Assembly (NCBI GenBank): GCA_029863645.1
Contig: JAOTVA010000014.1
Coordinates: 1 to 43,797, forward strand
DNA: 43,797 nucleotides
Direction of reading: 5' to 3'
DNA from: Gemmatimonadota bacterium
GTDB taxonomy: Bacteria; Gemmatimonadota; Gemmatimonadetes; Longimicrobiales; Gaopeijiaceae
The translations under genes and the position numbers were made by a program. The notes under the pieces were generated by a model. That model was not told the DNA's origin and ran no database searches. It saw only the letters and a list, made by a program, of their open reading frames with translations. Numbering within the stretch: position 1 is the stretch's first letter; each line of letters begins with the position of its first letter. Of the stretch, positions 32,379 through 39,645 are shown piece by piece.

Positions 32379-33224
32379 ATGGAAGTCCTCATTGGCATCG
32401 TCGCTGGCATCGTCTTGGGTGCCCTCGGTCTCGCAATCGGACGCTCCAGCGGCCGCAAGGCGGGGTTGGAGGAGGGCAGTCAGGAGGTAGAGGCGCGCCT
32501 TCGGTCCCTCGTTGAGGCAGTTCGACGTGGCAAGCTCCAATCGGATGTCTCTAGCGGCACACCGGAGGCTGCGCTGCAGGAGGCGCTAAAGGACGGCTGG
32601 GCCCCTCGTGAGGCCGAACGGCAGGCCGCGCTGCGGGAGGCGGTGGGCCGTGTGAGCTCCTTCCTCCAAAAAAGCGTACGCGAGCCGCTCCAGGGCTTCG
32701 GCGAACATGCCGACGCCGGGGAGCTCCGCGAACGAATCAGCAGAGCCCTGGGTGCATTGGAGGACCTGGACTTCTTCGTCCGGGAGGCGGACCAATCACG
32801 TCAGGGGACGGACCTGTCGGCCCTGACCCAGCGCGTATCCAAGGAGTTCGTGACCGACCAGGGGATGGGTGTGCGACTCCTGCTCAGCGACGTTGCGGTG
32901 CGTGCGTCGGTGAACGCGGCCGCACTCATGGACGCACTGTATCTCGTACTCCACAACGCGAGCCGTTTCGGCGAAGGGCGCACCGTGGACCTGACGGTCA
33001 CGAGCGACGGAGGCCGCGCGAAGATCACGGTTCGGGATCGCGGCGACGGCTTCAGCGAAGAGGCCTTCCGGCGCGCTTTCGACCCCTTCTACTCGACCTC
33101 GGACGACGGCCTCGGCCTCGGCCTTCCGCACGCTCGCAAGGTCATCGAGGGGATGGGCGGGCGTATCGACCTTCGAAACGTCCCGGATGGCGGAGCCGAA
33201 GTGGAGATTTCCTTTCCGACTTAG
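32379..33224 (+). CDS. Membrane-anchored histidine-kinase-like ATPase without a clear phosphoacceptor His
   Basis: From ATG 32379 (GGAGAAG just before) the product has 281 residues. One N-terminal helix (VLIGIVAGIVLGALGLAIG) anchors it; a basic and then helical linker follows. The dimerisation region reads SFLQKSVREPLQGFGEHA where a kinase would show SHELRTPL: the P-L is there, the His is not. The C-terminal ATPase domain is intact: N box LVLHNASRFGEG, G1 DRGDGFSEE, F box FDPFYST and G2 DDGLGLGLPHARKV. It may be a kinase using another residue, or a regulatory pseudokinase. No response regulator is adjacent. Confidence 0.75.
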   Translation: MEVLIGIVAGIVLGALGLAIGRSSGRKAGLEEGSQEVEARLRSLVEAVRRGKLQSDVSSGTPEAALQEALKDGWAPREAERQAALREAVGRVSSFLQKSVREPLQGFGEHADAGELRERISRALGALEDLDFFVREADQSRQGTDLSALTQRVSKEFVTDQGMGVRLLLSDVAVRASVNAAALMDALYLVLHNASRFGEGRTVDLTVTSDGGRAKITVRDRGDGFSEEAFRRAFDPFYSTSDDGLGLGLPHARKVIEGMGGRIDLRNVPDGGAEVEISFPT

Positions 33225-34117
33225 GGACGTGAGGCGACGCCAACGACGCCGGCCACGATAAGCCCCACGCCGATCCACCCGACCGGGTTCAGGCCCTGCG
33301 ACAGCAGGACGGTTGCCAAGAGGGCGGCGACGGCTGGCTCGACGGCGGTTGCGACCGAGGCGCCACTCGCTTCGATCCGGCCCAGTGCATCGAAGAAGAG
33401 AAATTGAGCGAGCGCGATGGTCAGTCCCCCGAAGACCGCGAGCACCAACCAAGGTCGGAGGTCGGTCGGCAGAACCAGAGGCCCTGAGGCCACGGGAAGG
33501 ACGGCGGCAAGCAGGGCGCACGCGCCAAGCGTGGTGTAGAAGACGGTTCGCGCGGAGCCGTACCTACGCGTCGCAAAGCGGCCGAACAACGTGTACACCG
33601 CGTAGCTCGCCCCGGCCATGACGCCCCACGCCAGTCCGCTGGTGCCGAAAGTCGCCGGCACCTCCTCGGCACCTAGCACAGTAAGCCAGACCCCGGCGAG
33701 AGTCAGCGCAACCAGCGCGACCCGCCGACGGGAGGGCCACTCGCCCAATAGCGGGCCTGAAACGGCCACGACGAACGCCGGCGCCAGGTAGAGGAGCGCG
33801 ACCGTGCGAGGGACGCCGACCGCGTCGGTGGAAAACTGGTAGGCCACCTGAAACACACCCACCGCCAGTCCCCCGCCCAATCCCAGGACGACGATTCCGG
33901 GAAGATCGACGCGTAGGCTCTCCGGCTGGGCGACGGAGAGTCCCCCGAAGAGGAAGAGGACTCCGGCCGCAGGCCGCAAAAGTGCGACGGTTTCGGGGGG
34001 CACGCCGAGGCCGAATAGGTAGACCGCGAAGATTCCCGACGAGCCCCACAAACAGGCCGCCGCAACCGCTTCCAGATATCCCAGGAGACGCCCCGTGGGG
34101 ACGACCCCGCCGCTCAC
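33221..34117 (-). CDS. EamA-family (DMT) transporter
   Basis: A 298-residue membrane protein with about ten helices in two EamA repeats: AACLWGSSGIFAVYLFGLG in the first and LAWGVMAGASYAVYTLFGR in the second. Conserved EamA signs are the WGS(S/T) near the start and LEPAVAALLAT-type sequence (AVEPAVAALLATVLL) before the last helices. Such proteins export or import small metabolites; the substrate cannot be guessed. The start is GTG (34115-34117) overlapping the DUF420 stop. The stop shares TTAG with the kinase-like gene. Confidence 0.85.
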   Translation of the reverse strand: MSGGVVPTGRLLGYLEAVAAACLWGSSGIFAVYLFGLGVPPETVALLRPAAGVLFLFGGLSVAQPESLRVDLPGIVVLGLGGGLAVGVFQVAYQFSTDAVGVPRTVALLYLAPAFVVAVSGPLLGEWPSRRRVALVALTLAGVWLTVLGAEEVPATFGTSGLAWGVMAGASYAVYTLFGRFATRRYGSARTVFYTTLGACALLAAVLPVASGPLVLPTDLRPWLVLAVFGGLTIALAQFLFFDALGRIEASGASVATAVEPAVAALLATVLLSQGLNPVGWIGVGLIVAGVVGVASRP

Positions 34118-34551
34118 GAGTAGCCGTAGACTTGATAGAGCAGCACGTACACGAGGAGGCCGGTCGCGGAGACATACGCCCAGACTGGGAAGACCCAGCG
34201 CGCGAGCTTCGCATGCTGGTGGAAGCGCTTGGCGCGTACGAGGTACAGCAGCCGCACCACCAGAGGGAGCACGAGCACGGCGAGAATCATGTGCGAGAAA
34301 AGCACTGCCAAGTAAACGACTCTGGCAGTGCCCTGCCCGGCGAAGTCGTGCGTGCCCGTGAGGGCTACCCGTGTGACGTAGAAGACCAAGAACAGCCCCG
34401 ATGCCGAGACCGCCGTGAGCATGGCGCGCTGATGTCCGCGCACCGTCTTGCGGCGAATGAGCACGAAGCCCGTGACCAACGCGACCGCGCTGGTCGCGTT
34501 GAGGCTCGCGTTTACGAGCGCGAGCCCGTCGCCGATGCTGGCAATGTCCAC
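34114..34551 (-). CDS. DUF420 membrane protein
   Basis: A 145-residue protein with four membrane helices. It has the DUF420 pattern: NASLNATSAVALVTGFVLIR, then HQRAMLTAVSASGLFLVFY, LFSHMILAVLVLPLVVRL and a HQHAKLARWVFPVWAYVS segment before the last helix, with several membrane-embedded His. DUF420 proteins (YozB-like) are often encoded with cytochrome oxidase assembly genes, and here it follows ctaA. A role in oxidase assembly or heme handling is likely but unproven. It lies four bases after the ctaA stop. Confidence 0.85.
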   Translation of the reverse strand: MDIASIGDGLALVNASLNATSAVALVTGFVLIRRKTVRGHQRAMLTAVSASGLFLVFYVTRVALTGTHDFAGQGTARVVYLAVLFSHMILAVLVLPLVVRLLYLVRAKRFHQHAKLARWVFPVWAYVSATGLLVYVLLYQVYGYS

Positions 34552-34555
34552 TCCT

Positions 34556-35464
34556 TCAGGCCGCCGTCGCGGCCATGGCCTTCGGTTCCCCCAAGGGCGT
34601 CGGACTCGTGAGCCCCGACAGGTACACGAGCGAAGCGAGGAGGCCAGCGGCGACCAGCGTGTGTAGCGAGACTGGCGCCACGGCCAAGACCGACAGGACC
34701 GACGCGACGCCCAGTGCTACCTGGACCAGTACGAGGATGCCAGCGGCCGCCGCCCAGTGTTTGAGTGGGGCCGAGGCATGGCCACGCCATACACGCACCA
34801 CGAGCCCGAGGACCGCCAGCACCACGACCAGGGCCAGCACACGGTGGGCAAAGTGTGTGATGATTGGGGCGTTGATCAATGGAGGCACGACCTGACCCAG
34901 ACACAGGGGCGCGTCGGGACAAGCCATGCCCGCGTCCATGTGGCGGACGAGCCCCCCCAGGACCGACTGAGCGAACACCAGGCCCGCCGCCGCCCACGCC
35001 CAGAGCCTGATGCCAGCGTCGGCGTCCGAACCATGCGGTTCCACTCGGGAGGTCGTAGCAGCCGCGAGGTATGTGGCGAGCCCCAAGAAACCGAAGGCCA
35101 GAGCGAGGTGTGTGGTGGAGACGAGGTCCGGGAGGCGGTAGATGACCGTGAGCCCGCCGAAGGCGGACTGCACCAGCAGCAGCGCGATACCGGCCCAACA
35201 TGCCTTCAGGATCCACGGCCGATCTCGGACTTCTTTGTGCACGAGCCAAGTGGCCAAGGAGAACATCAGCACGAGGCCACCGGCGACCAGCCGGTGCAGA
35301 TGCTCCCAGAAGACGCCGCCGGACATTTCGGGGACCATAGTTCCGAAGCAGGTCGGCCAGTCCGGGCAGGCCAAGCTGGATTCGGTGGCGTGGACGACGC
35401 TGCCCAAGAAGAGCAGAAGCAGCGTCCAGACGACGGTGACCTTGAAGGCACGGGGGTGCAGCAT
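34556..35464 (-). CDS. ctaA: Heme A synthase, COX15/CtaA family
   Basis: A 302-residue, eight-helix membrane protein that oxidises heme O to heme A for cytochrome oxidase. Axial His ligands appear in FWEHLHRLVAG, STTHLALAF, ITHFAHRVLAL and LHTLVAAGL. Two outer Cys pairs are seen, ACPDWPTCFG and ACPDAPLC, as in the CtaA class that has redox-active loops. ATG 35464 is near the end of the patatin gene (one base between). No ctaB or oxidase subunit is in the window. Confidence 0.92.
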   Translation of the reverse strand: MLHPRAFKVTVVWTLLLLFLGSVVHATESSLACPDWPTCFGTMVPEMSGGVFWEHLHRLVAGGLVLMFSLATWLVHKEVRDRPWILKACWAGIALLLVQSAFGGLTVIYRLPDLVSTTHLALAFGFLGLATYLAAATTSRVEPHGSDADAGIRLWAWAAAGLVFAQSVLGGLVRHMDAGMACPDAPLCLGQVVPPLINAPIITHFAHRVLALVVVLAVLGLVVRVWRGHASAPLKHWAAAAGILVLVQVALGVASVLSVLAVAPVSLHTLVAAGLLASLVYLSGLTSPTPLGEPKAMAATAA

Positions 35465-35465
35465 G

Positions 35466-36656
35466 TCAGTCGGTCTCGGCTTCCAGGAAGGCCTCGATCT
35501 CCCCCACCCGCGCTGCCGCGTCCTTCTCTCCGATTTCGATTAATGCGGTCAGATAGTCCGGCTGGAAGAGAACCATGCTCAGAAAGTCCGGGCTACGCGT
35601 CTCTTTGGTACCGAGCCCCCGCGTCATGAATCGGAAGGCTCGGGGCAGCTGGGCCTCGAACTGGCCGGCCATCTTTCCCAGGTCCGCCGAGGGGCGGAGC
35701 GTCAGTAGGCGCACCTGCTTCAGGCCCCCGCGACTCCCCTCCGGCAGGTCATCGAGGAGTTGGTTCAGGCGTTCGAGGCGCAGGGCATCGTGGTCGAGCA
35801 AGTCGAGGAAGATCGAATTCATGAGTACGCCCATGACCTGCGCCGGCGGGGGATAACCATGGACGGTGTGCTCGGCCTGCTCGGCATCGGATGCAGCGTA
35901 TCGGGTGGAAATCGCGATGATCCGACGTGCGCCGAGATGAATCACGGGCGACAGCGGGGCGACGAGCCGAATGCCCCCGTCGCCGTACCAGGCGTTTTCG
36001 ATTCCGACGGCCGGAAAGAAGAGCGGCAGAGCGGCGGAAGCCATCACGTGGTCTACCGACATCGTCGTCGTGACCGGCTTCCGCATGGGACGCTCCCACA
36101 GCTCGACGTCGTTCCCTTGAATCCACGTGACCGACTGACCGGTGGAATAGCTGGTCGTACTGATCGCGAGAGCGTTGAGCCGGCCCCGGTCGAGGTTGTA
36201 CTTGACCCCCGTGAGCTCACCATCGACGGCGTGTAGCACCTCGGTAAGGAAGGCCCGCAGAGGCTGTGTGTCCACGAGGCCCCGCACCAGGCGCGGACGG
36301 CCGATTCCTCCCGACGCGAGTTGGCGGAGCCAGTTGACGACATTCATGGCCAGAGAGCGCGTGTCCGTCCGGAAGACGTCACCAACCGTGAGGTTGCCCC
36401 ACAGCCCGCTCAGCTCGCTGACCGCTTGTAGAAAGGTCCCATGATGGGATGCAAGAAGGGCGGCGTTAATGGCGCCCGCCGAGATGCCCGTCACATAGGG
36501 AATGCGTAGCTCCGGATAGAGCCGCGCCAGACACCGCAGGAATCCCACCTGATAGGCGGCTCGGGCACCACCCCCGGTCATGACGATGCCGAGATCGGCG
36601 GGGCCAGGGGATCGACTGGCGCCGGAGGACGCCTCGAGGGGTTCCAGAGGAGACAT
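35466..36656 (-). CDS. Patatin-like phospholipase
   Basis: A 396-residue patatin-domain hydrolase. The oxyanion loop is MTGGGARAAYQVGFL (about residue 27), the nucleophile Ser lies in YVTGISAGAINAALL, and the catalytic Asp in NAWYGDGGIRLVAPL. It belongs to the bacterial patatin family with a Ser-Asp dyad, which cleaves acyl chains from lipids. The C-terminal 150 residues add a helical region of unknown use. There is no signal peptide. It is in the middle of the minus-strand run, between a small membrane protein and ctaA. Confidence 0.9.
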   Translation of the reverse strand: MSPLEPLEASSGASRSPGPADLGIVMTGGGARAAYQVGFLRCLARLYPELRIPYVTGISAGAINAALLASHHGTFLQAVSELSGLWGNLTVGDVFRTDTRSLAMNVVNWLRQLASGGIGRPRLVRGLVDTQPLRAFLTEVLHAVDGELTGVKYNLDRGRLNALAISTTSYSTGQSVTWIQGNDVELWERPMRKPVTTTMSVDHVMASAALPLFFPAVGIENAWYGDGGIRLVAPLSPVIHLGARRIIAISTRYAASDAEQAEHTVHGYPPPAQVMGVLMNSIFLDLLDHDALRLERLNQLLDDLPEGSRGGLKQVRLLTLRPSADLGKMAGQFEAQLPRAFRFMTRGLGTKETRSPDFLSMVLFQPDYLTALIEIGEKDAAARVGEIEAFLEAETD

Positions 36657-36662
36657 GCCGAA

Positions 36663-37049
36663 TCAGCCTACGATCGGTTTTCCGATTGACAGGATCCCGA
36701 ACGACACCAGCGCGAGGACGACGAGCGCGCTCACCAAGTGGGGCGCATAGGTCCGCTGCTCCAGTGGCCGGCGCCGGACGACCACCGAGACCATGTGGGC
36801 GACCGCGACCGCGAGCACCATCATGACGATGTGGCCCGCGAGTTGGGGGTAAAAACCCCTACTCGTCAACAAATGAGCGAGCCCTATGAGGACCGTGAGG
36901 TCCAGCGCCCCTGTGAAGGATGTCGCCAGGATCCGCATCGTCTTGTCGTACGGGCGCTTGGTCGCCATCCCGAACACGGCGTAGCCGATCACGAGGACGG
37001 CCAGAAGGAGAACGAGGTAGCGAGAGCCAGAGTGTGCTTCTAGGAGCAT
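36663..37049 (-). CDS. Four-helix membrane protein, cytochrome b-like
   Basis: A 128-residue protein with four helices. It begins MLLEAHSGSRYLVLLLAVL, followed by KRPYDKTMR, a second helix pair and GHIVMMVLAVAVAHMVSVV; it ends SFGILSIGKP. Small proteins with this H-S-x-x-R-Y-L-V start and H-x-x-M-M pattern in FCB-group bacteria are annotated cytochrome B or left unnamed. Conserved membrane His (H6, H74, H85) could bind heme, which is an inference. It lies six bases before the patatin gene. Confidence 0.55.
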   Translation of the reverse strand: MLLEAHSGSRYLVLLLAVLVIGYAVFGMATKRPYDKTMRILATSFTGALDLTVLIGLAHLLTSRGFYPQLAGHIVMMVLAVAVAHMVSVVVRRRPLEQRTYAPHLVSALVVLALVSFGILSIGKPIVG

Positions 37050-37141
37050 GATGTCAGTCTGGGGTCACGGGGAGCGGGAGGTGACCGGCATGGTACACCC
37101 ACATCCACTACAGATGTGCCGGTCGGGGCCGTCGAGCGAAT

Positions 37142-37795
37142 TCACTGCAGTATGCTCAGGTCGAGTACAGTGCTCGGGCCTGACACCTGCACGGTGCGTT
37201 GGCCTCTGAGGTCCATCGAAGCGCTCCACACCGACGCGATGTACGAGCCGGGAGGGACGTCCGGGATGCTGAAGCCACCGTCGGGGTCGGCGAACGTGGC
37301 ATGCGGCGCAGTCGTGACGTAGATGAAGGCGCGCATGCCTGGGTGGACGTCGCAGGTCACGTCGTATCCGCCCTCGGCATCCAACACGATCTGCGTGCGT
37401 TCGTTTGGATCCATGTCGGCCAAGAATATGGTTGAGTCGGTATCGATGAAGGCCACATGAACGTTGTGCGCGAGCGACTCGCTGTTCGTGAATACGACCG
37501 GCTGGCCCACGCGCACGAGGAGTTGCGTGGGCATGAAAGCCAAGCCGAGTTGATCCATGATCGTTTCCTCGGGAGGCATATCGGCCGGACGCCCCGGAGA
37601 AGGGTGTAGTGTCACGACCGAGGGAAGGCCCTGCGCGGTGGTTGGGGCCCTGCCGGAGACCCCTGGCGGCACAGGAGGCGCCTCCTGCGTGGGCGGATCC
37701 GGAGCTTCGCCGCACGCCCAGCCCATGGTCGCCAGCAACAAGGTGACACTCATGGCACGCTTCATCTGCGACCGCGTCGGTGGATTGGGCTTCAC
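37142..37795 (-). CDS. Exported cupredoxin-like blue copper protein
   Basis: Taking the GTG at 37795, which overlaps the upstream stop as GTGA, gives 217 residues; ATG 37765 is an alternative that starts the signal MKRAMSVTLLLATMGWACG. A Pro-rich linker follows, then a plastocyanin-type fold. The first copper His is in SLAHNVHVAF, and the Cys, His and Met are in VTCDVHPGMRAFIYV, the complete type-1 set. A last segment, DGGFSIPDVPPGSYIASVW, resembles a carboxypeptidase-regulatory-like beta domain. It should carry electrons in the periplasm or on the membrane. Whether the signal is a lipoprotein type is unclear. Confidence 0.8.
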   Translation of the reverse strand: MKPNPPTRSQMKRAMSVTLLLATMGWACGEAPDPPTQEAPPVPPGVSGRAPTTAQGLPSVVTLHPSPGRPADMPPEETIMDQLGLAFMPTQLLVRVGQPVVFTNSESLAHNVHVAFIDTDSTIFLADMDPNERTQIVLDAEGGYDVTCDVHPGMRAFIYVTTAPHATFADPDGGFSIPDVPPGSYIASVWSASMDLRGQRTVQVSGPSTVLDLSILQ

Positions 37796-38601
37796 GGAGG
37801 GCCTTCCCCTTGGGTCTCGGACGGGGCGGGCTGCGCGGCGGCCGCGGCCTCACGTACGACCTTGAGCACGTCCTCGTCCATGTCGTCCGCCCCAAGCATC
37901 CAGCGGAGGTAGTCGGGGGCCTCCCGGGCGACGTCGGCCAGGGCCTGACCCTTGTGCTTGCCCCTCCGGAAACGACGTCCCTCCTCCTCGCTCGAGAACC
38001 AGCGATCGACCTCTGTGCGGAAAGGGGCGAACTCCTCGCAGTACGCGTGCAGGCCGTCCAGGTCGCGCGGGACGTCGGCATATCGGGCCAACTGAGCGGC
38101 GAGCACTGCGGCCGAAGTGCGGATGTCACCGAGTGCCGTGTGGGCTTCCTCGTGCTCCCGTCCTAGGTAGAAGCGCGCCGCCGCTGTCAGGTCCCGGCGC
38201 TCCTCCCTGTGGAAGATCGTCTGTACGTCGAGCACGCGTCGTCCGGCGAGCGAGAAGTCCACGTCGCACCGCCGGAACTCATACATGAGCATTTGAAGGT
38301 CGAAGCGCTTGATGTTGAACCCCGCCAGGTCACACCCCTCGAGGATGCCAGTCAGATCCCGCGCGGTCCGGCAGAACGGGACCTCGTCCGCGACGTCGGC
38401 ATCCGAGATCCCATGAATAGCAAAGGCCTCGGCCGGGATCGGGATGCCCGGATTGAAGCGGCGAACACGTTCGAGCACGTCGCCCTGCGGCGTCAGCTTG
38501 ATGAACGCGAGCTCGATAATGCGGTCGTTCTTGAGGTCGAGACCGGTCGTCTCGAGGTCGAAGAAGACCAGGGGGCGGTCCAGCTCGAACGGTAGTTGCA
38601 T
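37792..38601 (-). CDS. DnaQ-like 3'-5' exonuclease (DEDDh)
   Basis: From ATG 38601 the product has 269 residues. The exonuclease motifs are FFDLETTGLD (Exo I, Asp and Glu), LAGFNIKRFDLQML (Exo II) and AHTALGDIRTSAAVL (Exo III, with the DEDDh His). The C-terminal 70 residues include FRRGKHKGQALADVAREAP and YLRWMLGADDMDED, a small domain often found after bacterial DnaQ-like exonucleases. It trims DNA or RNA 3-prime ends. The frame extends to 38682 without a fitting start. Its stop overlaps the cupredoxin GTG. Confidence 0.9.
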   Translation of the reverse strand: MQLPFELDRPLVFFDLETTGLDLKNDRIIELAFIKLTPQGDVLERVRRFNPGIPIPAEAFAIHGISDADVADEVPFCRTARDLTGILEGCDLAGFNIKRFDLQMLMYEFRRCDVDFSLAGRRVLDVQTIFHREERRDLTAAARFYLGREHEEAHTALGDIRTSAAVLAAQLARYADVPRDLDGLHAYCEEFAPFRTEVDRWFSSEEEGRRFRRGKHKGQALADVAREAPDYLRWMLGADDMDEDVLKVVREAAAAAQPAPSETQGEGPP

Positions 38602-38640
38602 GGGACGCAGAAGGTAGTTTGCAGTCCCCGGAAGAACTAC
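38591..38640. promoter_or_regulatory. Repeated GGTAGTT motifs in a divergent promoter
   Basis: GGTAGTTGCA (38591-38600) and GGTAGTTTGCA (38613-38623) are spaced 22 bases start to start, about two helix turns, and AACTAC (38635-38640) is the inverse of GTAGTT. The set lies between the exonuclease and quinone oxidoreductase starts. It could bind a regulator of one or both; the first copy overlaps the exonuclease start codon. Confidence 0.3.
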
Positions 38641-38650
38641 AGTGGGCCGC

Positions 38651-39640
38651 ATGAGCGAAACCATGAGAGCCATCGTCATCAAGGAGCCTGGCGGGCCCGA
38701 TGTCCTCGAGCTCCGTGACGTGCCCCGCCCCGAGCCGGGCCGCGGAGAGGCACTGGTGCGCGTCGCCTCTTCCGGATTGAATCGGGCCGACCTCCTACAA
38801 AGGCGAGGCCGCTACCCCGTGCCGCCGGGGTATCCGGAGGACATCCCAGGGTTGGAACTGGCAGGCACTGTGGAGCAGGTCGGGGAGGGGGTCATCGCGG
38901 TTGCGGTCGGTGACGCTGTCATGGGGATCCTGGGTGGAGGAGGGTACGCGGAGTACGCCCTTTCTCCGGCAGAGACGCTCGTTCCAATCCCGCCGGGGAT
39001 GACGCCAGTCACCGCGGGCGCGATCCCGGAGGTGTACATGACGGCCTACGACGCGGCCTTTCTCCAGGAAGGTCTGGCGTCTGGCGAGACGCTGCTGGTT
39101 CATGCGATCGGGAGTGGGGTGGGGACCGCGGCGCTGCAGCTCGCGCGCCGAGTCGGCGCCACTGTGATCGGTACGTCTAGGACGCCTGAGAAGTTGGAGC
39201 GGGCGTCTGCCCTCGGCCTTGAGCATCCCGTTCTCGCCGACGGTGCGTGGCCGGAGCGCGTGCTGGAGCTGACCGATGGCCGAGGAGTGGACGTCATCCT
39301 CGATCTCGTCGGAGGCCCCTACTTGGAGGGCAACCAGCGCGTCGTCGCCGTGAAGGGAAGACACATCGTGGTGGGCGTACCCGGTGGCGCCGAGGCCGTA
39401 CTCAGCCTCCGTGGTCTCATGGGGCGCCGCGCGTCGATCCGCGGCACCGTCCTACGGGCCCGGCCGCTCGAGGAGAAAATCGAGCTCGCTCGCTCGTTCG
39501 CTTCGCACGTGTTGGGTGGCTTCGACTCGGGAGACCTCTCGCCCGTAATCGACCGCATCGTGCCGGCCTCCGCCGCTGCGGACGCGCACGCCTACATGGA
39601 ATCGAACGCGAACTTCGGGAAGATCCTCCTGGAGTGGTGA
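38651..39640 (+). CDS. NAD(P)H-quinone oxidoreductase (QOR, zinc-free MDR family)
   Basis: A 329-residue medium-chain reductase. Its N-terminal GroES-like domain shows MRAIVIKEPGGPDVLELRDV and the substrate block LNRADLLQRRGRYPVPPG, typical for quinone oxidoreductases; the catalytic zinc ligands of alcohol dehydrogenases are missing. The Rossmann site is AIGSGVGTAALQLARRVGA. The TED/PIG3-like branch reduces quinones with NADPH. ATG 38651 is taken; the family core begins at the Met four codons later (38663). It is divergent from the exonuclease and runs to within five bases of the sucA stop. Confidence 0.88.
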   Translation: MSETMRAIVIKEPGGPDVLELRDVPRPEPGRGEALVRVASSGLNRADLLQRRGRYPVPPGYPEDIPGLELAGTVEQVGEGVIAVAVGDAVMGILGGGGYAEYALSPAETLVPIPPGMTPVTAGAIPEVYMTAYDAAFLQEGLASGETLLVHAIGSGVGTAALQLARRVGATVIGTSRTPEKLERASALGLEHPVLADGAWPERVLELTDGRGVDVILDLVGGPYLEGNQRVVAVKGRHIVVGVPGGAEAVLSLRGLMGRRASIRGTVLRARPLEEKIELARSFASHVLGGFDSGDLSPVIDRIVPASAAADAHAYMESNANFGKILLEW

Positions 39641-39645
39641 GGAGG

